The position numbers and the translations under genes are program-made. Of a DNA stretch of 64,000 bases, positions 10,610-22,877 are shown piece after piece. The notes below the pieces were generated by a model. The model was not told where the DNA came from, did not search any database, and worked only from the letters and a program-made list of their open reading frames with translations. Location of the stretch: NCBI GenBank assembly GCA_022495005.1, contig JAGYXB010001842.1, positions 310,001 to 374,000 of the forward strand, given 5' to 3'. Positions within the stretch are counted from its first letter, which is position 1, and each line of letters begins with the position of its first letter. This DNA comes from Rhyacophila brunnea. Taxonomy: Eukaryota; Arthropoda; Insecta; Trichoptera; Rhyacophilidae.

Positions 10610-12170
10610 GTACTTTTTATAACGTCATAGATACACTTAGAAACTGTTTGAATGAATTTAAATTGCTGATCTTAGATTCGACTAGCAGATTGGCAATTTA
10701 AATTCATTTAGAAATATCATTTACTGGTATAGATATGTAGATGATATCTTAGCTTTGTGGTCAGGCACGGAAAGACAATAACATATTTTTTTTAAAGACA
10801 TAAATAGTATTAATAAGTCAATTCAATTCACAATGGAACTAGGGAACAGTACAATTAATTTCTTGGATTTAACAATCAATATTACAAATAACAAACATAC
10901 ATTTAGCATTTTTAGAAAGGATACCTTCAGTGATAACATTATTAATAACTCTTCTAGACACCATATCTCACATAAATTATCAGTTTTCCATGCTTTTATA
11001 CATCGTTTATTAATGGTTCCTATGTCCGAAAATAGTTTTTCTTTGGAGTTAAAGACGATTAAGCAAATCGCTTTTAATAACGGTTATCACTCATGTTTGA
11101 TTGATCGCATTCTGGCCAACAAATCTAAAAAATTAGCTTTATTAGATGTGACTTCTGGCTTAGTGATATATGAAGCCAGTGTTAAAAAACGCTGGGTTAA
11201 ATTATGTTTCCTAGGAAGAGTGTCTGAGAATATTTCAAGAAAAATAGATAAAAAACTTTTCAATGTAACATTTTACAATACACAAAATTTAAATTCAATA
11301 CTGGTGAATACTAAAGATAGATTAGATAAACTTAACCAAAGTGGAATTTATCTATTAAGTTGTGACTCTTGTGATGCCAAATATGTTGGACAAACGGGAC
11401 GTTCTTTTAAAACTAGGATCAAAGAACATTTAGCCTGTGCCAAAAATGGTAATGAATCTTCAGCTTTTGGAAATCATTTAAGTTTAAATAATCACTCTTT
11501 TAATATCAGTAAAAATTTAAAAATCCTGCATTTGAATGAGAAATCTATAAAATTGGATAAACAGGAAATCCTAGAAATTAATAGGTATAAATTTTTGCCC
11601 AATTCTAATTTGTTAAATGATTAATTTATTTTGTGTCTTCTCCATTATTATACCCTATTTAATATTTGGAATTGTCATAACATAACTTTATATATTGTAC
11701 ATTATTTATTATTTTAATTTTTATTTAATTTTGACTCATATTTTGGCTGTATTTGTTTTTTATTCGATCTCACTTCAATGTAATATTGTTTTATTTTATT
11801 TTTTATAAAATTTTTATTGTAAATTTTGACTAATCATAATTATTTGTTGATGTTAATGTTATTGTAAGTGTAGATTGTTTCATATTTTGTGGTTTGTTAA
11901 TATTTTAAATAATTTGTTTAATGCCCCTGACGTAGTATGAAATATTAATGTCCAACTTCATTAGTTTTAAATTAGTCTGTTATTGGGAAGGTATAATTGG
12001 ACGGATAAATATTATGTACCTATTGTTATATTATTTGTATCGCTTTGAATTTTGTTTGATAAATATTGTTTTAAAAAAATGTATTCAGTTGAAAATGTCC
12101 CACTGAGGCGGACGAAACCGGTCCTAATATATTAATTAAAGTGGAATAAGTACTATATAAAAAAAATGTG
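10610..12170 (+). mobile_element. 5'-truncated Penelope-like element
   Basis: The element contains the end of a reverse transcriptase, a GIY-YIG endonuclease and a 3' region ending GTGTTTTATTAAATAAAAACAAC. The 3' region recurs as solo fragments at 19375-19495 and 19981-20225, supporting it as the element's terminal part. No 5' end or target duplication was found. Confidence 0.8.
10701..11624 (+). pseudogene. Penelope reverse transcriptase end plus GIY-YIG endonuclease
   Basis: The frame reads YWYRYVDDILALW, with the catalytic YVDD at 10734-10745. It then meets one TAA stop near 10779 and continues open from 10833 to 11624 for 263 codons. The C-terminal half carries the endonuclease: GIY at residues 171-173 of that stretch, YVG at 184-186, the arginine-rich helix RSFKTRIKEH, and the late acidic residues in LDKQEILEINRY. 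A CxxC spacer (CDSCD) between GIY and YVG is typical of animal Penelope-like elements. The endonuclease part looks intact, but truncation and the in-frame stop make the element non-functional as a unit. Confidence 0.85.
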
Positions 12171-12635
12171 TTTTATTAAATAAAAACAACAATTCTGGTT
12201 TATATAAAAAATAAATAGGTAGGTACCTAAAATATAATATGTATTGACGACGTTCCCAAGTTTCGACGCTCTTTCTCCAGTCAATATCATTTTATTGTAA
12301 CGTTTTAAATTGGCATCCGCAAAGACATTGCACGGCATCCTGTTTTTCTTGTGTGACCATTTAAAAATATATTTTTTAAATATACGGACTATAGTAGGAC
12401 GTTCATCATAATGTAGGTAGTTATTAAATGATTGACGTATAAATAATAAAATTATATACTTACAGTGTAAATTATCTGAATAATAAAAATATGTAACTAC
12501 TTACAAAAAAAAAATTACGAAAGTATAAAATTATGTTCAATGGCAATAATTTTGTCTATGGCGAAAAGAAACATCAGTGCTTTACTGCGATTTGTAGAAA
12601 TATATACCTAGAAATATTTCTAATAAATACAAAAA
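12171..12635. other. Spacer upstream of the three-exon gene
   Basis: AT-rich. A minus-strand open stretch at 12240-12360 (MPCNVFADANLKRYNKMILT...) has ordinary-looking composition but matches no family I recognise, and it has no second copy here for comparison. Confidence 0.4.
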
Positions 12636-15454
12636 ATGGAAGTGAAACGAGAGCATGAGGAATTCATATCTGGTGTAGAAGGGCAGGACAGGTCTGATGT
12701 GTCAACTATCCATTTCAGCAGTCCGGATATCCTCACTAATATAAAACAAGAGAGTGTCGACGATGGAAGTCGTACATTTGAGGTTAGTTTTTCAAATGAT
12801 TTTAAATTGTATAGTTAGTATAGTATAAAGATACCTAATAGTTTAAAATACATCGGGGGGAATTTATTCGACACCGAGCACCGCCATCTTTAAAGTGTGC
12901 AAATGTGTCGGGTGACGTAAGGTTTTTGATGATTGTTAAGGCGTTGACACTTTGCAAAAAATATCATTTTATGTAAATGTAGGTACCGGCAAACCGTTTC
13001 AATGCTTCAGACTCATACATAGGGTAGGGAAAAGTTGGTGTTACATAATAAATAGAAAAGACAATATAAGTGCGAATTATTAAAAAAAAAATATTTGTGA
13101 ATATCGAAATATCTATGATCGAAATAATTTATTAATCTCGATGGTTATTATCATTGCCGACTAATCTAATGATGGCGCTGTTAAAGAAGTATCCACGATG
13201 GCTTAAGCATCGGCCTATAGCTTCGTGGGTCGCAGGTTGAAATCCTGGGTCTGACAGGTACACATTTTGTTTTTCAATTTCTGTATGAGTCAGGGAATGG
13301 AACTAATAACTTGAGCAAGAGGCTGACATCCATTTCTCCTAAAAACAAAATCTGTTATTACAAACCTCCACTCTATGGAGGCTCATATGATCTTATAAAG
13401 ATCGGACATGGTCGGAACCATGAAATATAATGTTCCGAAGGCGAAGCCTACCTTAATACAAATAAATAAAATATAATAAAATACATAAGCTCATAGAAGG
13501 ACATAATTGACATTATATTAACAGATTCACAGGTAAACAGTCTAGCTTTCCATGATCGTACACATTAACTTTGATATTTTTTTTCAGGGCACTGAATCGG
13601 ATTTCGTCAATATAAAATGTCAGCCTGATTTTCAACGTGTCGACGTCAAGGATGAATTTTTTGAGGACACAAATGGCCATATTATCAAAAAGGAGTCTCT
13701 ACCTGGGTGCTCGTATTCAGAAAACAAGCCACTAAATCAGGTACTGCCATGTTATTGATATATTTTAATCTGTACACACCAGTGTTGAAGATTCCATAGT
13801 AGGTACCTGTGCCATTATTTAAAGCCTACCTTCTTAAGGAAAATAATTTTAAACTGCCTATTAACGTATTTAAATAATAACTTTGTAGTAATCATACCAC
13901 TCAGAATTAAATGAATGACAAACAGAGTTTCCTCAATCATAACTAGGCCAGTTGTGTTTATTTTGATTGAAAATTGCGACAATATCTATGGTAATATATA
14001 TATATATATACTGCATTAATATAAATAAGAAGAACAATCTATGAATGTACACTCAACCCATCGAGTCCGTCACAAGACGTGCTGCTATTGTCACGACTTC
14101 TTTACTCAACATAGTACACTCGAATCAAACCTCTCAGTGCATTCTCATAATTAATCTTATGATCATATTGAAGTAATTTGTTACGTGCACATAACACATA
14201 GGTACAGACATATAGTAACAAACACAATGTCAAACCAGTGCCATTCTATCACGTGACCTGAGGATTTTCTATTAACCAATAGACCTTAGTTTTGTATAAT
14301 ATGTAGGTATACATTCATTTCAGCGTCCGACTCTCATATTTACAATTACAATTTTCTGGCTTGATTTTGAATTACGGTTTAAACAGATGGCCATTAATAT
14401 TTTAATTATTTATTTTATTGTCCATTGTCTATTGAGAAAAGGGCCGTAAGTTACCTGATCTTTTCCAAGCCGAACTCCATATTTCTTACGAAATCTCTCA
14501 ACTGACAACTGTAAATTTAATTAAAAACAAGGGATTACACGGCTGAAGGCTCGCGCAATCCATGGTTTAAGATGTACATAATAAATTTCTGGACGCCACA
14601 CGATCTTAAGACCGTGAAAGATAATAAATATATTACAATAATAAATATAACAGTGTGGAATATAGAATTGGGAACAATAAACAAAAGAGCGATTTATATA
14701 ATTTACAGAAACTATATTATCGCAAAAGCAAGAATTTAGAAATACATTAAAAAGTTATTAAGCGGCTCGATACTGAAATTTGAAATACTAACTTTAAATA
14801 CAAGCAGCTAAGTTTGAAAAGAAACATAGGAAGAATGGTGAATCAAATAATAGTTTTAAAATACCCAAATTGGAACGATCAGAGGCTCCAGACCCGACGG
14901 CTGCATCTTGCTCCTTTAAGTGACGTCCATGATTAGTATTGGGTAAACTTAAACGGAGCACGACTGTAGTAGACGGCGGACAGAATCAAAAAGCGAAGTT
15001 GCTTCTCTCTCACCTCGCGACCTCTGTTGTGGCCGGAAATTCCATCAGCGACATCTGTCTAATCGCGTACGCTCTATCGACATGACCATCGATAATAATC
15101 GGGGTTGCCAGCGGTATCAAAGTTAATTATGTTAAAAATGAACATAACAGTATTATTATTTTTTAGGTTATTACTGCAAACGCTGAATCGGCGAACGTTG
15201 CGAGCCTCGAATCGTCATGGAAGCAGACAAAAATACACGCATCTTTATATGACAATAATATACAGATCGACATACAAAGTACTAAAAATAAACCCGAAGA
15301 ATACAATGCAATGTCAAAAAAAATATACTCAAACTGTCATACTAGTAGCCAAAATCTAATCCAATCTAATGTCACATATCCTGAGTTATTAGTTCCTGTT
15401 ATAAAGAAAAAGGTGTATTTTATAAAGAAAATTTTGTATGCTGCATTTGTTTAA
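12636..15454 (+). CDS. Three-exon nuclear-type protein with four psi-K-x-E motifs
   Basis: I do not recognise the family. Three exons join perfectly in phase 0: 12636-12782 (49 codons, donor GAG|GTTAGT), 13588-13740 (51 codons, acceptor TTTTTTTTCAG, donor CAG|GTACTG) and 15167-15454 (95 codons plus TAA, acceptor ATTTTTTAG), giving about 195 aa. The protein is acidic and polar, with VKRE, IKQE, VKDE and IKKE, each fitting the SUMO consensus psi-K-x-E. Exon 3 is Ser/Asn/Gln-rich (starting VITANAESANVASLESSWKQ) and its last codons are Lys/aromatic-rich. Such N-termini often precede zinc fingers in arthropod nuclear proteins, but I see no fingers downstream. An alternative donor (AAG|GTGTAT at 15412/15413, also phase 0) would allow a further exon. 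A SINE lies in intron 1. No signal peptide or membrane segment is visible. Confidence 0.65.
13192..13475 (+). repeat. tRNA-derived SINE in intron 1
   Basis: The head resembles a tRNA: an A-box-like GGCTTAAGCATCGG and a B-box-like GGTTGAAATCC. The body contains GAGTCAGG...AACTTGAGCAAGAGGCTGAC and the tail ends in AATACAAATAAATAAAATA. Relatives lie at 31035-31230 (plus) and 32760-32965 (minus). It sits wholly within intron 1 of the three-exon gene. Confidence 0.75.
13760..15166. other. Intron 2 of the three-exon gene
   Basis: Non-coding. It contains a short (TA)n tract near 13990-14010 and otherwise nothing I can classify. Confidence 0.5.
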
Positions 15455-15610
15455 ATATTTTTGCATCGTCAGACTTAATGAACATTCATAAGGCGTCGCA
15501 TAGCTCACTAAGCGATGAAAAAGCATTTAAAACCTGCTAACTTGCATGTTATTTATAAAATATTATGTGATTATATTATAACCTAGTGGATTAACATAAT
15601 ATTATGAAAT

Positions 15611-16000
15611 GAGGCGCCTAATTTAAAAAAGCCCCTAAAACGGTTTTTGAAAATTTTTGAGTTAGATAATATAGTTAGATGGATATTTTTGTGACCTATA
15701 TGTTGGCCTAAGATTGAACTTTAAAAACGCGAAAAATCCTCAATACGTGTGATCAAAAATTAGGGTAAATTTCTAAACCCGCTAAAATGGTTGAGTGTGC
15801 TTTTCAAATACCGCTTAAATGGAAAGCCAAAATACTCTGTAGAATGTAACGAATTAAAAAATAAAAACATAAAGTTCACAGATTAAATAGATAAGATGTT
15901 TTCTCTTTTTTCTCAAAACTACCTACCTTAGATCGTTTTTCTTATTTTTCTCAGAACTACTTAAAATCGTTTTAGGGGGTTTTGAAACTAGGCGCTACCT
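15611..16000. mobile_element. MITE with GGCGCCTAGTTT-type TIRs
   Basis: GAGGCGCCTAATTTAAAAAA at 15611 matches the reverse complement of the end near 15967-16000 (...TTTTGAAACTAGGCGCTACC). A partial copy with the same terminus lies near 35878. The target duplication is not clear. Confidence 0.65.
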
Positions 16001-16084
16001 CTATAATTAATATAGTTTATAATATTCGCAAACCCATAACATAAAATTAATTTTGGAAATTTAATATTATAAAAACAAAATAAA

Positions 16085-16310
16085 AAAAACATTATGTTAA
16101 GAGTACAATGAATTTAAACTACTAAGTAGTAGATAGAGACTGATTAAAATTCCTCCTCTACGTTCTGTATACGTGTCTACGACAGTGCGGCGTTCAATTA
16201 TTATTATCCTAACGTACAGTGTCCCATTCCCATCTACGGACTGTCTGAAATCGTAGAATTTTACTTGCGTTTACGTCCACCACTTGTCATGTCTCGCGGT
16301 CAAACTTAGG
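16085..16310. repeat. Interspersed repeat related to 48225-48634
   Basis: Motifs such as ATTATGTTAAGAGTACAATG and TACTAAGTAGTAGATAG recur inverted within 48225-48634, which is a defined insertion in duplication B copy 2. This copy appears partial. Confidence 0.55.
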
Positions 16311-16710
16311 GTGGGACCGACTTTTAAAATCCCTTCCCCTAAATCCACATAATATTATCAGGAAACCCCCAGAGGAAGTGATCGGTTTCCCTCAATTTGC
16401 AACATAGACAAGTCAGAGATTTTTTTTTAATGTCGTGCTCACAAAGCTTGGATGCAAAACTTCCGTCTCTAATTCAATGGTCCAATAACTTAAGCAAAAC
16501 ACATGAGACTACAGCATTTCGTCTAATTACGAGGCTGATTTAATAGAAGGAATTCCACATAAAATTAAACGACGAATATTTTGTACTTATTTAAAAAAGG
16601 CTTTTTCTATACAATAGCTTGAAGAATAATAAATTTTAAATAAAATAATAAAGAGGTAGGTACATAGTTCATAATTCTTTAACAATGGATCGTGGGTAGG
16701 TATTCCAAGT

Positions 16711-18470
16711 AGGGATTACAATATCGGGATTACGGGATCCCGAACTATTTTCGATGCCTATGGATCCCGGGATTGCTAAACATAATCCCGAATGTTTCGG
16801 GATTAATTTTTTTATCAATTTTTATGGAAACTAAAATAAAAACAAAAATATCACAGAAAAAAATAAATACTTTTAATAACATATAACTACATTAGAAATA
16901 AACTGAGTTTCAATGAAGTTTGATTTATTTATTACCCATGTGTTGCCAATTCATTTTATTTTTTCACTAATATTAAACTTTAACTTTAAACACTAAACAC
17001 AATATTGATTCTACGAAATTTTATAAATGAAAATCATTTAGACTTGTAAATAATTTAACATGAATTTAATATTCCACATAATATATTATACGATGCAGGT
17101 AATATTCGTGAATTGATTTTGAGAAATAGAATATATAAATCAAGAAATATCTAGTTTGACTTATCACCCATTTACTCATAATCTGTATTCTTTTTATAGA
17201 AAGAAAACCATTGCGCACAACCAAAAATGGTATTCTGGAGATCCACTGGTCAGAGGGGGAATCACAGGATAATAAATCACCCGTTTTTCCTGCCTTACGC
17301 AATCGTAACAACATCAGAAAAATAATAAATCACTTTATTTAAATGAATTATTTAGAGGACGAAAAATATTAAAAAGAAAAAGTAGAGCTCGTTTAAAGTG
17401 ATACATAATGTTTTAACGATGGATGTAAAATGCATTAAAATCTAAACTCTATCGTAACATTCGGAGAAATCAATGCATTTATCATTAATTAATAAAAAGG
17501 TTATTTATTATCAAATATTGTCCAATGTTAAAATAATAACAATTAAAATATGAATACGTGTATTGATTAAGGCGCTAAGTACCAAAATAATAAAAACTGA
17601 CATTTTTATAGAAAAATCTTCCACATACCAACGCCAATAACTTTAACTATAGTCTAAGTGCCTCAAGCAAGTCAAAAAAATACAACAAAATAATTAAACC
17701 TGCCGACGTTGTAAGTCCGTTGGCGTGTTTTATTTATAATGGTGTAAGTAGCACTGCAGTGGTCAACGGCATTCAATATGAAATAGCTGACAATGGTGTG
17801 CTGACACTTGCGAGTTCTTAATACCTAAAATTATAGAAGCTGCCGTGATTGCTTCACACTGTAAAACTACATTTTTCAAAAGGTCTGCTTCATGAAATTT
17901 TACTGCAATGACTCGGTATTTTGTAACTACAGGCAATACTACTTTTTGGTACTTAGAGCCTTATTTAATACACGTATTCAATTTTGAAAATATGAGGAAT
18001 CAACAAAAAATCACAGGCTGCCTGGCTACCAAAATTAGATCCAGATTAAATGACAAAACACTTGACGCTTTGGTATTACTTCGGACATATTATTCAGAAT
18101 ATTGTTATATTTACTTAAATCTTTAATTTTTTTATATTCTGTTTATTGTCAACACATTAGGTTATTTTTTATTTAATTGAACTTGTATTTGTTAACTTTT
18201 CATAAATAAATAAAAAAAACTGTTTTACTTTCACACTATTATTTATATTACAATGTAACTAACTCCATTAAACCTATGTATTTCCAAGATTTAACGTACA
18301 AATTATTAACAATATATGTCTTAAATAGTATAAATAATACTTGATCTATTTTTGACCAATTTTATCAACCTTATTTGTATATATAAAAATTTAATATGAA
18401 CTATTGAAAAAAATGCCAATGCCGGGATCGTCAAATTGTAATTCCGAAATCCCGGGATCAAGATTTTTAG
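16711..18470 (+). mobile_element. hAT-like element with GGGATT-rich ends
   Basis: The left end is AGGGATTACAATATCGGGAT followed by repeated CGGGATT words. The right end contains GAAATCCCGGGATCAAG; the equivalent end in duplication A copy 1 (about 3940-3990) extends to CTCGGGATTGGATTCCCTAG. The centre carries a transposase fragment. The left part of copy 1 is truncated. Confidence 0.55.
17908..18126 (+). pseudogene. Probable hAT transposase C-terminal fragment
   Basis: About 70 codons contain TRYFVTTGNTTFWYLEPYLI and end KIRSRLNDKTLDALVLLRTY. A terminal LNDxTxDALxxLRxYY segment is the pattern of the hAT C-terminal dimerisation region. No upstream catalytic domain is present. The same stretch, more decayed, is at 715-800 in copy 1. 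Confidence 0.45.
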
Positions 18471-18484
18471 ATAGACCACCCGCC

Positions 18485-18838
18485 CATGGCCCCCATCCTG
18501 AAGCGGATCCCAAGGCTAGGATCTTTGTCGGGGCCCCCCTACCTGTCGCCAAGGTTAAAAGCAGTGTGACGCTCTACAGCAGCGTTTTCCAAATGGTGTT
18601 ACGATAAAATTAAGGGTACCTACATATTTGGTGTATTTACAATTAAAAATTACATCGCACAACACAACCACATATTTTAAAACATAACCATTATTAAAAT
18701 AAAATAGCGCCTTTTTATTAGAGGAAATTTATGATGTCTGTTTATCTCACTTATTTGGTGGACTCGCCACGCTGGGCCTCCCCATGAGCCCGGGCCCCAG
18801 GCTAGAGCTCTGTCAGACCTCATTTTGTGGGGGCCATG
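18485..18838. mobile_element. hAT-type MITE (CATGGCCC family), second copy
   Basis: This is the orthologue of 4017-4368 in duplication A. Flanks are CACCCGCC (18477-18484) and CACCCGGC (18839-18846). Confidence 0.8.
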
Positions 18839-19374
18839 CACCCGGCCATACCGTGCCATGATACAATCAGATGTTGAAGCTGATTAAAATAAACTTCAGT
18901 AGGTACAATCATAAATTTATTTCGATCGTAAAACGAAGATTAATTATAAAGTTTTTCCCAATTTAAAAAAGGAATTCATTTCCAAAATCTTCTACACATT
19001 ACCATAACGGCTCCGAAAATTAATTTATGGTCGTCTTATTCCAAACAAGTTGCGACAAAACAAGCTATTATAGTTCCTAAACCCGCTATTTTTCGCATAG
19101 CGCTTCTAAACTAAAAAATAATACTTTTCAAAATTTACATTGCCTATTAAATTCAGGTAGGTAACTTCCGACTGGAAAATTTTCAAATTTATCACACCAC
19201 GTTACAAGCAGTTTTCGTAGGTACCCTTACAGTTTCAAAATACTGTATGGTGGTTGGTAGGTATAGCCAGATAATGTTCCACATTCCGCTGTTTCAGTTA
19301 TTGTATTGTTGTTTAATTTAAAAAAAAAAACCCATTTTTGTAGTACCTACTTATTCCCCTTTTAATCAATAAAT

Positions 19375-19495
19375 TAGGACCGGTTTCAGTTCAGTTGAAA
19401 ATTTCCCTCTGAGGCGGACGAAAATGGTCTTAATTTATTGATTAAAAGTGGAAAAGTACTACAAAAAAATGCGTTTTATTAAATTAAACAATACA
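19375..19495 (+). repeat. Solo 3' fragment of Penelope-like element
   Basis: Matches the 3' region of the element at 10610-12170, including CTCTGAGGCGGACGAAAATG and the GCGTTTTATTAAATT tail. Confidence 0.7.
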
Positions 19496-19683
19496 ATGCA
19501 GTTCCAACATGAATTGACAGTTAACAAAATAAAAGAAATTCAGTTATTGCTCATAGTAATTAAGAGTTCAAATGAATTTTGTTTTTAGGTAGGCTCTATA
19601 TTGTTTTCAATAATAAAGTTTTTATAATACTAACACTCAAAAAGAGCAAAAGGTCTATGTTGATTTTGGGACTTTGGCGGTTT

Positions 19684-19912
19684 TAAGTTTACAAACCGGA
19701 GCGCTCGACAGTTTTATGAAGAACAATACATAGTTATCATAGTTAGAAGAAATAGTTATCAAATTTTATGTGTATTTCATAAAAATAAATGTGTTAGATT
19801 TTCTATTATATGGCCTATCTAGCTCAGACGGTCAAATTATTTTTTCCACGAGATGGAGCGATAATAAAACAGGAACGGCGCTCCGGTACGCTCCGGTCCA
19901 TTTCGAGCCCTG
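19684..19912. mobile_element. MITE, CGCTCCGG family (hAT-type), 5' end eroded
   Basis: Contains AAACCGGAGCGCTCGA and ends CATTTCGAGCCCTG, as in the well-bounded copy at 24109-24356. It lies inside duplication A copy 2, where copy 1 has uninterrupted sequence near 4825. Confidence 0.65.
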
Positions 19913-19980
19913 TGTAAAGGGCCGAGACCGCTTTGGGGAAGAAACGTGTAGAGATGAAAGTCGGATTGGAGGTTGCTCAT

Positions 19981-20225
19981 AATCTAACCTCATTAATTTT
20001 AAATTAATCTGTTATTGGGAAAGTATTATTGGACGGATAGTTATTTATGTACCTATTGTTATATTATTTCTGTCACTTTGGATGTTGTTGGATAAATATT
20101 GTTTTAAAAAAATGTATGCAGTTGAAAATATCCCTCTGAGGTGGACGAAACCGGTCCTAATCTATTGATTAAAAGTGGAATAAGTACTACAAAAAAAGTT
20201 GCGTTTTATTAAATAAAAACAACAA
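19981..20225 (+). repeat. Solo 3' fragment of Penelope-like element
   Basis: Matches 11925-12170, with CTCTGAGGTGGACGAAACCG and the GCGTTTTATTAAATAAAAAC tail. It replaces the stretch corresponding to about 4905-5083 of duplication A copy 1. Confidence 0.7.
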
Positions 20226-20657
20226 TAATATAATAATGGAAATCTGGTGGGCGCTGCATTGTTGCATCTTCTAGGCGTTTCGATGACCAAGCCCGACAGT
20301 GTCGAACCCCATTGAAGTATGTCACGCCTGTAGAATATGCTGACTGCAGATAGGATAATTGTGCGACAGTTTCCTCAAAAAGAGCAAAAGGTAATTAGGT
20401 GGATTTCAGAACGTAACGTTTCAGATTTCTATATCGTGTATAATTTAAGTTTTAGGTATTAATGATATAGTGATTTACAAAATTATAATCTTTATATCAG
20501 TACGAGAGCTAATAAGTAATGATGATTGTTTCACAATCATTCAAAAATGTCCTATTATTACGTAAGTACATTATAATTATTCTCGCATACAATATTATTG
20601 TTTTCCCACTCCATCAACATTATGAAGCACCAAAATAGATTTATGTATGCAAGCACG

Positions 20658-21491
20658 CAGTGGCGCATTCATGATTTAATATTGGGGGGGAGGCAACGAG
20701 GAGAATTTAAATTAGTCCCATAGGCTCTTTTTCTTCTTCATATATTTATTATTTATACATACCTATTTTCACAATACACGGCGGCATATTTGTACAGTTT
20801 CTCCTAGTTTTTATTAAATTGGAGGCTTCGTGGCAGGAACCGTTGAGCGTGTCATCAGCGACTGGAGGATTGAAAGTGACTAACAATGACCATGCTGGAC
20901 ATGTGCGCCTAGTATGCTAAAACATTACTCAAATAATAATTCGGCTGTGCTAGCCGCTTGGTCTAGAGCGCTGCAATATTTATGTCGAATTCCACTGAAA
21001 AACAAAGTTCTTTATAAAAATATTAAATGAAAATGAACAAAAAAAGTGTTATTGGATTTAATTTATACACAAACATACTCAACACAACACAGCCTAATTT
21101 TCTCGTTAAATCTAATTTATGATGTGTATTTATCTCACTTATCTGGTCAATCTGACACGCTGGGCCCCCAGGCTAGAGCCCTGTCAGCCCTCCTCAGCCA
21201 TGATCTACACCACTCCGGAAATCGGGTGGACACCGAGAATTTTTTGACAGTTCCATTAAGGTTTGGGTTTCTAAAAAAACTGACATTAGTGTTTCGAAAT
21301 TTTTGTGTTAGAAATTAAAATCTAAGAATTTTTTTGAAAAAGGGTTCTGGACAATTACAAATCATTTTTTGCCGTGTTTTTATTTGTCTAATCCCAATGT
21401 ATAGTTTATTGGCTTTCAATTTCCATTATCATTCTGATAATTTTCATGTTTGGGAGGTGCCAGGGCCCCATTACCCCCGGGTGCGCCACTG
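20658..21491. mobile_element. Non-autonomous hAT-type element (CAGTGGCGCA family)
   Basis: Starts CAGTGGCGCATTC and ends GGGTGCGCCACTG, with a perfect 8-bp duplication CAAGCACG (20650-20657 and 21492-21499). Duplication A copy 1 preserves the empty site near 5517 (GCAACCACGCATA). A related element is at 38061-39340. Confidence 0.85.
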
Positions 21492-22079
21492 CAAGCACGC
21501 ATATATTTGTATCTTATAATAATGAAAGCCTTTCCCACACATCGCCTCTGGTGAATGCTGCCATCAATAGGTACAATCTTTGTCCGATTTTTATTTTAAC
21601 AACCTTTCTTCAATCCTTTAAAATATAGAAGACTTCTATACTAGGTAGCAAGTATTAATAATTTATTATTTTCATATTTCATTAATATCAGTAGTAAAGT
21701 TCATTAACCTGCCTTATCCATGCTAATAAATCACACGACATGTGAAATATTTTACGATGCTGTATATTTTACAATAAAATTAATCCATTTGGAGACATCA
21801 ATAGGCTTATATTATATATATATATTTAAATTATGTAAAGTTATTCAAATTTATTTACATTATTATAATGAACCTCATAAATTATAAATTCAAGATGTTT
21901 ATACTAAGTCATGGAAAATAAAGAAATTGAAGCAAAGAGTAAAATACAAAAAAAAAATTATATTATTATTACTACCTACATCAAAGTACTTAGTGAGCCA
22001 ATTATTATATCACATTTTAAGGAATTTATAAAACAGCGTCCACCCAAGCTAATCCTGCCATTGGTGGAATACCTATATC

Positions 22080-22641
22080 CAGTGACATCCCGTGGGGGTA
22101 GGCAGGTTGAGTGTCACTTGGGGGCGGCAAATCGAAAAGAATCATTAGGGATATGTAGAAACAGCTACATAAACTTAGTAAAAACAAAAATAACTTTTCA
22201 TTAAAAAATTCAGCTCACTGGTTGAAAACAAAATGTATTAATATACATTAAAGATTTAACAGGATTGCTACTTTTTTTCGGGTTCGTGATATCTAGTTTA
22301 CTTCCGTTGTCCTTGGACACTACGTCTTTGATGGCCAGCAATGACACCTGCAGATTTGCGAACTATTTTTGCCAGTCACTCGCGAGTTTTGGAAGTTACC
22401 AGGTGTATTTTAAAATGCATCTGAAACTGTGGACTCGCAATATTGTCTATTGAAGCAGAGATGACATTTACATAAAATTAGATTTAGTGGTAATTATATT
22501 TTGTTAGAAATGCATCTATACAACAGATTTCTTAGAGTCTAGTTCTTGGAGTCATAAAAGGATTATAAAAAATGCTCTATAAAAACTGAGACGGCATTTT
22601 GGCCCTGCCTAGGGGCAGCATTTTGTCTAGGGACGTCACTG
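22080..22641. mobile_element. hAT-type MITE (CAGTGACGTCC family), long copy
   Basis: Orthologue of 6481-6838 but about 200 bp longer internally. Flanks are CCTATATC (22072-22079) and CCTACATC (22642-22649). Confidence 0.75.
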
Positions 22642-22877
22642 CCTACATCAATATCAATAGCGATTGGGTTGGACATAGTTATAGCCCACCCAATTTGCAT
22701 TACCGATGGCAGGTCATTTCTGCAACATTGAACTACTGATGTTCCCGATTTATATGATAGTTATCAGGGGCACACTAGAATGTTCGCATTACCTAGAATA
22801 TTCGCATTTACGCTCCGTCAAAAACAGTAGGTATGTGTGTAGCCAGATAATAATAGCTTCTGACTTTTAGTCTACAG

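Noticed and set aside
12153..12338. Minus-strand open stretch MPCNVFADANLKRYNK...
   Set aside because: No recognised domain, splice partner or paralogue; coding status cannot be supported.
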